This document shows, in pieces, positions 1-5,267 of a stretch of DNA of 8,095 nt (the first letter of the stretch is position 1; each line of letters begins with the position of its first letter). Below the pieces are notes generated by a model. The model ran no database searches. It saw nothing but the letters and a program-made list of their open reading frames with translations, and was not told the origin of the DNA. Origin of the DNA: Bacillota bacterium (GTDB lineage: Bacteria > Bacillota_C > Negativicutes > JAEYSJ01); the NCBI GenBank assembly GCA_023434855.1, contig JAEYSJ010000323.1, positions 1 to 8,095 on the forward strand. Reading direction: 5' to 3'. Made by a program: the position numbers and the translations under genes.

Positions 1-195
1 ATATAACACTACAATACCAATAGTAATCAGATGAAGGTTTCCAGTATCGCTGCGACTTAAAGCGTCATCAATCAATAATTTGATAATAATTGGCGCAGCC
101 AGTCCAGCCATGCTGGCAATAATAAAACATACTACTGCCAGTATTACCATAGGCCAATATTGAATTATAAATTTACGCCAATAGAATGCCAGCAT
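1..195 (-). CDS. ABC transporter (exporter type), N-terminal fragment of the membrane domain
   Basis: The 65 visible residues begin MLAFYWRKFI, then a hydrophobic helix (about residues 14-38), then a segment ending APIIIKLLIDDALS. That pattern of a first membrane helix followed by AAPxIIKxLIDDAL is typical of the first helix of type-I ABC exporters, which fuse a six-helix membrane domain to an ATPase and export lipids, drugs or peptides. The ATG at 195 is chosen because a GGGGGAG ribosome binding site (208-202) lies six bases upstream. The gene runs leftward out of the window, so neither the ATPase domain nor the substrate can be judged. Its promoter should lie in the non-coding stretch to its right; a possible TTGATA element is present there but has no convincing partner. 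Family assignment is fairly safe; exact function is unknown. Confidence 0.8.
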   Translation of the reverse strand, partial: MLAFYWRKFIIQYWPMVILAVVCFIIASMAGLAAPIIIKLLIDDALSRSDTGNLHLITIGIVVLY

Positions 196-561
196 ATGCT
201 GCTCCCCCGAATAAGCTATCTATATATTATTGCCAGGTTATCAACATTGTTATCAGGAAATATTTAATAGAGTGTATTTCAAAAAACACACTTTCCTTAA
301 AATTCTTTAAAACTGTTACAAGATACCTAGATGCCACACCTCCGGAAAACCGCACAGCAATGGCGTACCTAGTTTACGGCCGTACAGACAAATCACGTTA
401 GATCAGGAGTCGGAACAAGAATGTTCAATAATGATATGTCTTATTCGGTAGTACGCTGAGCAAGCGGCAATAACGTAGATGGGTATTTTGTAACAGGCTC
501 TAATACTTTTCATTATACAATTTTAGATGCAAAAATCCTTGTTTTTTGTAAATATTTTTTT
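196..561. other. Non-coding stretch between the ABC exporter and the cell-wall hydrolase
   Basis: No convincing gene was found on either strand. An open frame of 71 codons at 186-401 (+) has no recognisable protein features and overlaps the start of the exporter. A 12-codon frame at 421-459 (+) follows an AGGAG, but nothing else supports it. The stretch must hold the exporter's promoter. It also contains a perfect 10-bp palindrome TACGGCCGTA (375-384) and two copies of TACCTAG (about 325-331 and 366-372). No tRNA, rRNA or riboswitch class I know was recognised. Confidence 0.6.
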
Positions 562-606
562 GTAATAAAATTTAGGAAGGCATTTAGCCTTCCTAAATTT
601 TATTAC
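562..606 (-). terminator. Strong stem-loop, probable terminator of the NlpC/P60 gene
   Basis: Two perfectly complementary 20-base arms (562-581 and 587-606) flank a five-base loop. The GC-rich core GGAAGGC/GCCTTCC is at the loop end and the outer part is A/T-rich, so in either direction the 3' arm ends in a U-rich run (AAATTTTATTA). It begins 17 bases after the stop codon of the leftward hydrolase gene. No rightward gene ends here, so the leftward reading is preferred. Confidence 0.75.
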
Positions 607-623
607 TTATAACTAACATTTAA

Positions 624-1295
624 CTATAATATACGGCGAGCACCAATATAACGAGTTGCCCAATACCTGCTATCCAAGCGGTCAATTGCTATTCCCCGGC
701 TGGAAGTAGCACTAATGAATTTACCGTCTCCTAAATAAATGCCGTCATGGGAAGCTCCTGATGCATAAGTAGTAAAAAAAACTAAATCTCCAGGTTGCAG
801 ACGGCTAAAATCTACTACCTGTCCCACTAGATATTGCAGGTCAGCTGTTCGCGGTAACACAACGCCGCTGTTACCGAATACGAATTGGACAAATCCGGAA
901 CAATCAAAACCGTCGGGAGTTGTACCACCGAATACATAGGGTACACCGGTATAGCGCAAGGCGGTCTGAATAACACGACGCGGCATAACTGCGGAACTAT
1001 CGCGGCTGACAACTAACTCGCGCCCCATAAGTGCCTTATAAGTCTGAGCGCCAATCACACCATCAACAACTAAGCCATTGTCTTTTTGAAAAGCCTTGAC
1101 AGCACCGGCAGTATTTTTTCCAAAATCGCCATCAACACTTCCTACAGCGTAACCAAGCTTAATTAATTGTTTCTGGATAGCGACAATGTCCTGTCCGGAA
1201 TCTCCTTCCTGATATACTCCGAAAGCGGCATAAGCAACTGATACCGTACCAAAAATAATTACAACCACTACAAAAAATTGAAAAAATCTAACCAA
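624..1295 (-). CDS. Secreted NlpC/P60 cell-wall hydrolase with N-terminal peptidoglycan-binding domain
   Basis: The product is a 223-residue exported endopeptidase that should cut the stem peptide of peptidoglycan outside the cytoplasmic membrane. A signal peptide spans about residues 1-23: Arg3, a long FFVVVVII core, and a likely cut after AYA. A PG_binding_1-type domain follows (about 31-90), with GDSGQDIVAIQKQL and DGDFGKNTAGAVKAFQ. The NlpC/P60 domain covers about 105-223. Cys132 in FDCSGFVQFVF and His183 in ASHDGIYLGDG fit the catalytic pair. The position 12 residues after the His, usually His/Asn/Gln, is Ser195. The start is TTG at 1295, eight bases after an AAGGGGAG; no in-frame ATG would keep the signal peptide. 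The leader holds a c-di-AMP riboswitch and a sigma-H-like promoter, and a strong stem-loop follows the stop. It appears to be a single-gene unit. The family is clear; cleavage specificity is not. Confidence 0.93.
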   Translation of the reverse strand: MVRFFQFFVVVVIIFGTVSVAYAAFGVYQEGDSGQDIVAIQKQLIKLGYAVGSVDGDFGKNTAGAVKAFQKDNGLVVDGVIGAQTYKALMGRELVVSRDSSAVMPRRVIQTALRYTGVPYVFGGTTPDGFDCSGFVQFVFGNSGVVLPRTADLQYLVGQVVDFSRLQPGDLVFFTTYASGASHDGIYLGDGKFISATSSRGIAIDRLDSRYWATRYIGARRIL

Positions 1296-1303
1296 ACATA
1301 CTA

Positions 1304-1311
1304 CTCCCCTT
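1304..1311 (-). promoter_or_regulatory. Ribosome binding site AAGGGGAG deciding a TTG start
   Basis: AAGGGGAG lies eight bases before the TTG at 1295 and four before an ATG at 1299. The ATG reads only Met-Phe-Gly-stop, so TTG must start the hydrolase. The site begins two bases after the 3' strand of the riboswitch P1 helix, so aptamer folding could directly affect ribosome access. Confidence 0.75.
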
Positions 1312-1313
1312 AT

Positions 1314-1410
1314 AGCCTACGGAGTTAGCTGACGGGTTAGGAGCGAGGCCCCCCACTAATAATAGTTTCACCCCAGATTCTGGTTCCCCCGTACCTGAGC
1401 CGGTTCGGCT
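1314..1410 (-). promoter_or_regulatory. c-di-AMP riboswitch (ydaO/yuaA type)
   Basis: Read on the minus strand, the leader contains the conserved blocks of the ydaO aptamer in order. These are AGCCGAAC at the 5' side of P1 (from 1410), GGTACGGGGGAACCA (1395-1381), TGGGGTGAA (1375-1367), CCCGTCAGCTAACTCCG (1336-1320), and GTAGGCT closing P1. AGCC (1410-1407) pairs with GGCT (1317-1314). A variable hairpin, CTATTATTAG and following bases, sits between the second and third blocks as expected. This class binds cyclic di-AMP, usually turns expression off, and is often found before cell-wall hydrolase, potassium and osmolyte genes. No terminator lies between aptamer and start codon. AGCCG (1410-1406) can also pair with nearby CGGCT (1402-1398), a possible competitor of P1. 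The class is confident from sequence blocks; mechanism is inferred. Confidence 0.93.
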
Positions 1411-1427
1411 TAATACTGCTCGCGAAG

Positions 1428-1456
1428 ATATTCGACATATTAAACAAAATCCCTGC
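1428..1456 (-). promoter_or_regulatory. Sigma-H-like promoter of the NlpC/P60 gene
   Basis: Minus-strand GCAGGGATT (1456-1448), then 11 bases, then GTCGAATAT (1436-1428). The B. subtilis sigma-H consensus is RNAGGAWWW, 11-12 bases, RNNGAATWW. Only one position differs (AGGG for AGGA), and the -10 half is a full match. The predicted start near 1421 is about ten bases before the aptamer, which fits well. No better vegetative promoter was seen in this gap. Confidence 0.65.
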
Positions 1457-1489
1457 CAGAATTTGAAGTTTTTATTATTAAAAAATCCT

Positions 1490-2428
1490 CTATTTATCTG
1501 GCCGCTTTCTCAACTCTGCTCTTACAAGATATAATGGCCGTTGTTTTACTTCCTCAAAAATGCGGCCTACGTATTCTCCAATAATCCCTAAGCCAAGCAA
1601 TTGTAAACCGCCCAAAAGCGCAATACTGGCTGAAGTAGTTGCCCAACCGGGTACTGCCTCATCAGTGAATATTTTTATAAAGATAACATGGAGAGTTAGC
1701 CCGAAACTAATTACCGCAAACAACAAGCCTATATAAAAGGCAAATCTTAACGGCAATTTCGAATATGCGGTTATCCCGTCTAATGCAAAATGAAGCATCT
1801 TTTTCAAAGAAAATTTTGATGTTCCTGCATGACGTCTGGGCGCCACAAATTCTATTTGCACCTGCCGATAACCTATTGCGCCAATCATACCCCTAATGAA
1901 CCGGGCACGTTCTTTAAAACGGCGAAAACTTAGTACAACACGCTTGTCCAAAAGACGAAAATCCGAACCACCTTCTTGGACGCGCACCTTGGACATAGCA
2001 TTTATTAATTTATAAAACATCCCCGAAGTAAAAGTCTTAAACCAAGAAACACCTTCAGTGCTCTTTCGTATTGTTTGAACTACTTCAAAACCTTCTTCCC
2101 ATTTGCTTAATAACAAAGGCAGCATTTCCGGCGGATGCTGCATGTCTCCGTCCATGGTAATTACCGCATCACCTTCAGCATAGTCAAGTCCACAGGATAA
2201 AGCTACTTGATGTCCAAAATTACGAGCCAGAATTAATGCCCTGACCCTATCATCTTGCTGAGTTAAATTCTCCAATATTAGAGGTGTAGCATCACATGAA
2301 CCATCATCGACAAATATCAATTCATAATCATACGCCAAAGGCTGCATATGTTTGCATACTTCCTGATAAAAAGCATCAATGTTTTCTTCTTCATTAAAAA
2401 CAGGTACAACAATAGAGACCAAAGACAT
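1490..2428 (-). CDS. Family 2 glycosyltransferase, polyprenyl-phosphate type (GtrB/ArnC/DPM1-like)
   Basis: The 312-residue membrane-anchored enzyme probably transfers a sugar from a nucleotide donor to undecaprenyl phosphate at the cytoplasmic face, supplying envelope glycan modification. The GT-A domain shows VPVFNEEENI (8-17), VDDGSCDAT (40-48), ARNFGHQ (68-74) and MDGDMQHPPE (92-101), where DGD is the metal/nucleotide motif. Two C-terminal membrane helices follow (about 229-252 and 265-285), ending in GIIGEYVGRIFEEVKQRPLY, the signature tail of this subgroup. The start is the ATG at 2428, preceded by GGAGGAG five bases upstream. An in-frame ATG seven codons earlier would put this site inside the coding region, so it is rejected. 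No GtrA-type flippase or third transferase is visible nearby, and the sugar cannot be named. It appears transcribed alone; about 195 bp of A/T-rich leader separate it from the aroH terminator, and no clear promoter was seen there. Confidence 0.93.
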   Translation of the reverse strand: MSLVSIVVPVFNEEENIDAFYQEVCKHMQPLAYDYELIFVDDGSCDATPLILENLTQQDDRVRALILARNFGHQVALSCGLDYAEGDAVITMDGDMQHPPEMLPLLLSKWEEGFEVVQTIRKSTEGVSWFKTFTSGMFYKLINAMSKVRVQEGGSDFRLLDKRVVLSFRRFKERARFIRGMIGAIGYRQVQIEFVAPRRHAGTSKFSLKKMLHFALDGITAYSKLPLRFAFYIGLLFAVISFGLTLHVIFIKIFTDEAVPGWATTSASIALLGGLQLLGLGIIGEYVGRIFEEVKQRPLYLVRAELRKRPDK

Positions 2429-2623
2429 CTTTTCTCCTCCATAAACCATTTAATTAACAAATCATTCTTTTATTTAATTTTGCCCAAAATATATTGTTTT
2501 ACTAAGAAAGCGTTCCGATTTCGAACAGTGAAAATCCAGGTTGCTTTTCGGCTAAACTGCTGATAATCAGTTGTTTTCGCTCACCCTAAAGGTTATAAAA
2601 TTCCGAGACAGACTGAGACAGAC

Positions 2624-2647
2624 AAAAAAAGCCTATACCGTACAGGC
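2624..2647 (-). terminator. Rho-independent terminator of aroH
   Basis: On the minus strand GCCTGTA-CGG-TATAGGC (2647-2631) forms a seven-pair stem, with one G-U pair, followed at once by seven T residues (2630-2624). It starts 11 bases after the aroH stop codon. Just beyond it lies a short imperfect tandem repeat of GAGACAGACT (2605-2623). Confidence 0.85.
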
Positions 2648-2658
2648 AAGGCTTAATA

Positions 2659-3039
2659 CTAACTATTATTGCTTTTCACGCAGTCCTGGAGATCTTGACG
2701 TAACACTGCTGAGCCTTTCAAGTATATGTGCTTGACATCATTTTGCGCAAGATCCGTATTCCAAAGTATTAAAACTCGGATACAACGCGGAACGCCGGCG
2801 GGATTATCAATTTCCAGCGTACCAAACAGCGGTACTTCCGTCCATCCCATAGCTCTGGCTCCTGCCGCAGGAAAAGCGGCATTAATATCAGGCGTTGAAC
2901 TAAAGATAACTGCCCCAATATCCTCAGTTTGTATGTTATTTTCCGTTACCATAGCAGACAAGAGTTCTGTAACTTGCTCGATTATTTCTTCACGTTCATT
3001 TGATGCTACTGTTGTAGCACCCCGTATGCCACGTAACAA
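2659..3039 (-). CDS. aroH: Chorismate mutase, AroH type
   Basis: The product converts chorismate to prephenate, the branch step to phenylalanine and tyrosine, as a trimeric cytoplasmic enzyme. The 126 residues match the AroH (B. subtilis) fold along their length: RGIRGATTV at the N-terminus, FPAAGARAMGW (56-66), EIDNPAGVPRCIRVL (76-90) and KHIYLKGSAVLR (103-114). Residues matching the known active site are Arg6, Arg62, Glu76, Arg88 and Tyr106. The residue aligned to B. subtilis Cys75 is Gly73. The start is TTG at 3039: there is an in-frame stop five codons further upstream, the only recognisable SD (AAAGGA, 3055-3050) lies ten bases before the TTG, and family members also start within a few residues of RGIRGATTV. 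The gene has its own sigma-H-like promoter and terminator, so it is probably monocistronic. No other aromatic-pathway gene is present in the window. Confidence 0.95.
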   Translation of the reverse strand: MLRGIRGATTVASNEREEIIEQVTELLSAMVTENNIQTEDIGAVIFSSTPDINAAFPAAGARAMGWTEVPLFGTLEIDNPAGVPRCIRVLILWNTDLAQNDVKHIYLKGSAVLRQDLQDCVKSNNS

Positions 3040-3064
3040 AAGCCACCAATCCTTTCATCAATAT

Positions 3065-3090
3065 AAGGTATATTATTTCGTTATTACCTT
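3065..3090. repeat. Short inverted repeat over the aroH promoter
   Basis: AAGGTA (3065-3070) and TACCTT (3085-3090) are exact reverse complements separated by 14 bases. One arm lies in the spacer of the proposed aroH promoter and the other near the predicted start of transcription, so an operator is possible. Six-base arms can arise by chance. Confidence 0.35.
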
Positions 3091-3102
3091 GATAATTCCT
3101 TC
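3074..3102 (-). promoter_or_regulatory. Sigma-H-like promoter of aroH
   Basis: Minus-strand GAAGGAATT (3102-3094), 11 bases, then AACGAAATA (3082-3074). The upstream half fits RNAGGAWWW exactly; the -10 half fits RNNGAATWW with one mismatch. Transcription would start near 3067, giving a leader of about 28 nt that contains the aroH SD. The spacing equals that of the promoter before the NlpC/P60 gene. Confidence 0.5.
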
Positions 3103-3129
3103 ATAAAGCTACAAATTATTTAAGGCTTA

Positions 3130-3438
3130 TCATTTTGGTGGTTTATTACAATAGCAAGAATCACAATAGTGACATTTCCACCATCCGCATTCAGGACAAA
3201 CTGCGCATGCATCATTTAGCTCAATATAACGTCCTTCCTGGTAATCTTTCCAACAAAAAGCGCTTCCCCGGCCTTTATATAGTTGAACCTCATGGGCATC
3301 CACCCAAAGATTTTGATTAAAAATGGTAATTAGCAAGTCGTTGTGTCCCGTTTTCTCATTTTTTCGATAACCTTCAACTTTAAATTTTTCAGGTTTATCT
3401 TTAAAACTTATAACCACAAATAAATTTTTCAAATTCAT
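3130..3438 (-). CDS. Small protein of unknown function with cysteine-rich C-terminus
   Basis: I do not recognise this 102-residue protein. Residues 1-60 are mixed and look like a small beta-rich domain (LFVVISFKDKPEKFKVEGY, then LLITIFNQNLWVDAHEV). Cys62 stands alone. The tail 78-97 holds seven cysteines at 78, 81, 84, 89, 92, 95 and 97, arranged CxxCxxCx4CxxCxxCxC with aromatic residues between them. That spacing suggests a zinc knuckle or small metal cluster, which is inference. There is no signal peptide or membrane helix, so it is likely cytoplasmic. The ATG at 3438 follows GGGGGGA by about six bases, and a plausible vegetative promoter with a palindrome in its spacer lies upstream. The aroH promoter begins about 30 bp after its stop, and no terminator is obvious between them. 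The gene is probably real given SD, promoter and composition. Confidence 0.75.
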   Translation of the reverse strand: MNLKNLFVVISFKDKPEKFKVEGYRKNEKTGHNDLLITIFNQNLWVDAHEVQLYKGRGSAFCWKDYQEGRYIELNDACAVCPECGWWKCHYCDSCYCNKPPK

Positions 3439-3474
3439 ATCATCCCCCCATAAGTATTTATGAAGGAAATATGT

Positions 3475-3503
3475 ATGATATGCCGATATTAGTATATCGT
3501 AAA
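3475..3503 (-). promoter_or_regulatory. Probable sigma-A promoter of the cysteine-rich protein gene
   Basis: Minus-strand TTTACG (3503-3498), 17 bases, TATCAT (3480-3475). This is four and five matches to TTGACA and TATAAT. The expected start near 3468 gives a 30-nt leader containing the SD. Confidence 0.5.
3484..3499. repeat. 16-bp palindrome inside the leftward promoter, possible operator
   Basis: CGATAT-TAGT-ATATCG is a perfect inverted repeat with a four-base centre. It fills most of the spacer between the -35 and -10 elements of the leftward promoter and touches the -35. A dimeric repressor bound here would block that promoter. The repressor is unknown and no regulator gene is present in the window. 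Confidence 0.45.
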
Positions 3504-3533
3504 TTTATTAATTAGTTCAGAATAACAAATTAC

Positions 3534-3561
3534 TTTACTCGGCAATTCTTTATGTTAAAAT
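3534..3561 (+). promoter_or_regulatory. Probable sigma-A promoter of the Maf glycosyltransferase gene
   Basis: TTTACT (3534-3539), 16 bases, TAAAAT (3556-3561), with an extended -10 TG at 3553-3554. Transcription would start near 3568. The SD AAGGA (3585-3589) lies 12 bases before the ATG at 3602, a rather long gap. Confidence 0.5.
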
Positions 3562-3601
3562 TTAATATATGACACTATTTTGAAAAGGATGTAAAATTTC
3601 G

Positions 3602-5263
3602 ATGCATAAACAAGAACCAAGAATTAAAATACTGTCGGCAGCTAACGGTACGCACACTGCCGTTTTTATGCGGGAAGATGGCCGGGAATTATATTTACAC
3701 AGTCGGTTTGACCCGGCAAAAGAAGCAAAACAGTTGGTGTCAACTATTCCCATTAAGGAAAGAACGCTGTATGTAGTGCTGGGCTGCGGTTTCGGCTATC
3801 ATGTCAAAGAATTGTTGAAAAGACTTCCTAACAGTTCGCGGCTTGTGGTAATTGATCCTCCTGATAAATTGCTTAGCACCACCGTTCGAGATTATTATAA
3901 AAATGAAACTTGGATTAAAGACAGCCGTATGCTTTTTTATTCGTTTTATGATCCATACTCCGCCTGTTTTGCATTAAGTTATTGGTTTTTCAAGGAACGG
4001 CTGCTTTCATTAGAGTTATTTAACCATATTCCTTCGGCAGCTACCAGCGAACTATATTATCGCCAAATGATGGAGGTTATACCCCAAAAGTTCGAAACCG
4101 GGATGAAACAGCGGTTACAAATGGCTGATTTGGCGTTAGAGAATAATATAGCTAACTATTGGCAAAACCTCCCCGTTTCCTGGAGGATCCCCTCAATTGA
4201 TATTTTTTCGCGTCAATGGGAAAATAAACCGGCGATTATAGTATCTGCGGGACCTTCTTTGTCTGCACAACTGGAGTGGCTTAGCAAATGCCAAGGCCAG
4301 GCTTTAATAATATGTGTTGGAACTGCAGCTAAAGTGCTTTTTAAAAATAACATAAGACCGGATTTCGTTATATCCATTGATCCATTTAAAGAAAATATGT
4401 TTCACTTTGCTGATTGGGATACCAGCCAAACAACGCTTCTGTACTATCATCGGGTGTGGCGCGGCATACCGCCTGCATATCAGGGACCGAAATTCTGGTT
4501 TATCACGCGGGATGAAGTAGATATTCCTCTGTCTGAGATGCGTGATAAAAAAAAGTTTACCCTTGGTGGAACGGTGGCCTTTTCTGCACTGCAATTTGCT
4601 CTTTATGTGAAAGCAGATCCAATTATTCTGGTCGGACAGGATTTCGCCTTTCACCATGGACGCACTCACGCGGATGGCTGTTTTGATAATGACCAGGATA
4701 AGTTTGATAAAGACAATTTACCGGATGGCTATTTCTATATTCCTGGTAATAATGGGAATATGGTAGTAACTGACCACTCTTATCATTCATATTTAGTGCA
4801 CATGCAAGAACATATCCAACAAAATCCGGGAGTAAGATACATCAATACTTCCCAAACAGGGGCGAAAATTATTGGTACTGAGCTAATGACAATGGAAGAA
4901 GTTGTTAAAAAATTTTGCTGTAAAAAACCAACTCCAATCAATCCTATTTTCAAAAAAAATCCACAAGAATGTCAGCTGCACCAACAAAAGAAAATAATAT
5001 TCTTGCGTAATTGGGAAAAAGAACTAACTACATTTCTTCAGGAAGCTGATAAAATACATGACTTTAATAAATTAGCAGCCAAATTTAAAAAACTGGCTGT
5101 TTACAGACTTAATTATCCGGATTATGACGATTTCTTTTATGCAGCAGAGATCAGGCAATACTGGTTTGGCGATTCTTCTTGTGAATCATCCGCCGAACGA
5201 TTAAGGGAACATTGCAAGTTTATTCACTATACAATTCGGCAGATTCTTGAAGATTGGAGTTAG
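3602..5263 (+). CDS. Maf-type (motility associated factor, DUF115) glycosyltransferase
   Basis: This 553-residue cytoplasmic protein belongs to the Maf/MAF_flag10 family. Characterised members attach nonulosonic acids (pseudaminic or legionaminic acid) to serine or threonine of flagellin. The N-terminal part has a Rossmann-like glycine loop, LYVVLGCGFGYHVKELL (56-72), followed by LVVIDP (81-86). The DUF115 core starts at KPAIIVSAGPSLSAQLEWL (209-227) and continues with GTAAKVLFKNNIRPDFVISIDP (240-261), LGGTVAFSALQFAL (321-334) and PIILVGQDFAFHHGRTHADG (340-359), the conserved sugar-nucleotide-binding region. The C-terminal 120 residues are lysine-rich and helical. It is the first gene of a two-gene rightward unit: its last codons carry the SD of the next gene. 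No flagellin or nonulosonate synthesis gene is visible in the window, so the target is inferred from family. Length is within the family range. Confidence 0.9.
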   Translation: MHKQEPRIKILSAANGTHTAVFMREDGRELYLHSRFDPAKEAKQLVSTIPIKERTLYVVLGCGFGYHVKELLKRLPNSSRLVVIDPPDKLLSTTVRDYYKNETWIKDSRMLFYSFYDPYSACFALSYWFFKERLLSLELFNHIPSAATSELYYRQMMEVIPQKFETGMKQRLQMADLALENNIANYWQNLPVSWRIPSIDIFSRQWENKPAIIVSAGPSLSAQLEWLSKCQGQALIICVGTAAKVLFKNNIRPDFVISIDPFKENMFHFADWDTSQTTLLYYHRVWRGIPPAYQGPKFWFITRDEVDIPLSEMRDKKKFTLGGTVAFSALQFALYVKADPIILVGQDFAFHHGRTHADGCFDNDQDKFDKDNLPDGYFYIPGNNGNMVVTDHSYHSYLVHMQEHIQQNPGVRYINTSQTGAKIIGTELMTMEEVVKKFCCKKPTPINPIFKKNPQECQLHQQKKIIFLRNWEKELTTFLQEADKIHDFNKLAAKFKKLAVYRLNYPDYDDFFYAAEIRQYWFGDSSCESSAERLREHCKFIHYTIRQILEDWS

Positions 5264-5267
5264 TCAT

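Noticed and set aside
186..401. Rightward 71-codon open frame
   Set aside because: It overlaps the exporter start, has no clear SD, and its product shows no family features or sensible composition.
1464..1489. A/T stem-loop after the glycosyltransferase stop as a terminator
   Set aside because: The pairing is only A-T and there is no GC core; it is probably chance in an A/T-rich gap.
2429..2449. Upstream ATG start adding seven residues to the family 2 glycosyltransferase
   Set aside because: The GGAGGAG site lies between it and the next ATG, and homologous enzymes start just before the VSIVVPVFNE motif.
2605..2623. Tandem GAGACAGACT as a repeat array or CRISPR-like element
   Set aside because: Only two short imperfect units next to a terminator; no spacers and no further copies.
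2726..3106. Rightward 126-codon open frame antisense to aroH
   Set aside because: It is a shadow of a well-supported chorismate mutase gene and has no family match.
3462..3490. Possible rightward sigma-H promoter (GAAGGAAAT-N11-GCCGATATT) before the Maf gene
   Set aside because: The -35 half is perfect but the key GAAT of the -10 is GATA. A better extended -10 promoter lies closer to the gene.
4304..4669. Leftward 121-codon open frame inside the Maf gene
   Set aside because: It lies antisense within the conserved DUF115 core and has no independent support.
5247..5267. TTG start adding seven residues to the helical protein
   Set aside because: It would overlap the Maf gene by 17 bases and lacks an SD; the ATG at 5268 has a well-placed GGAG.
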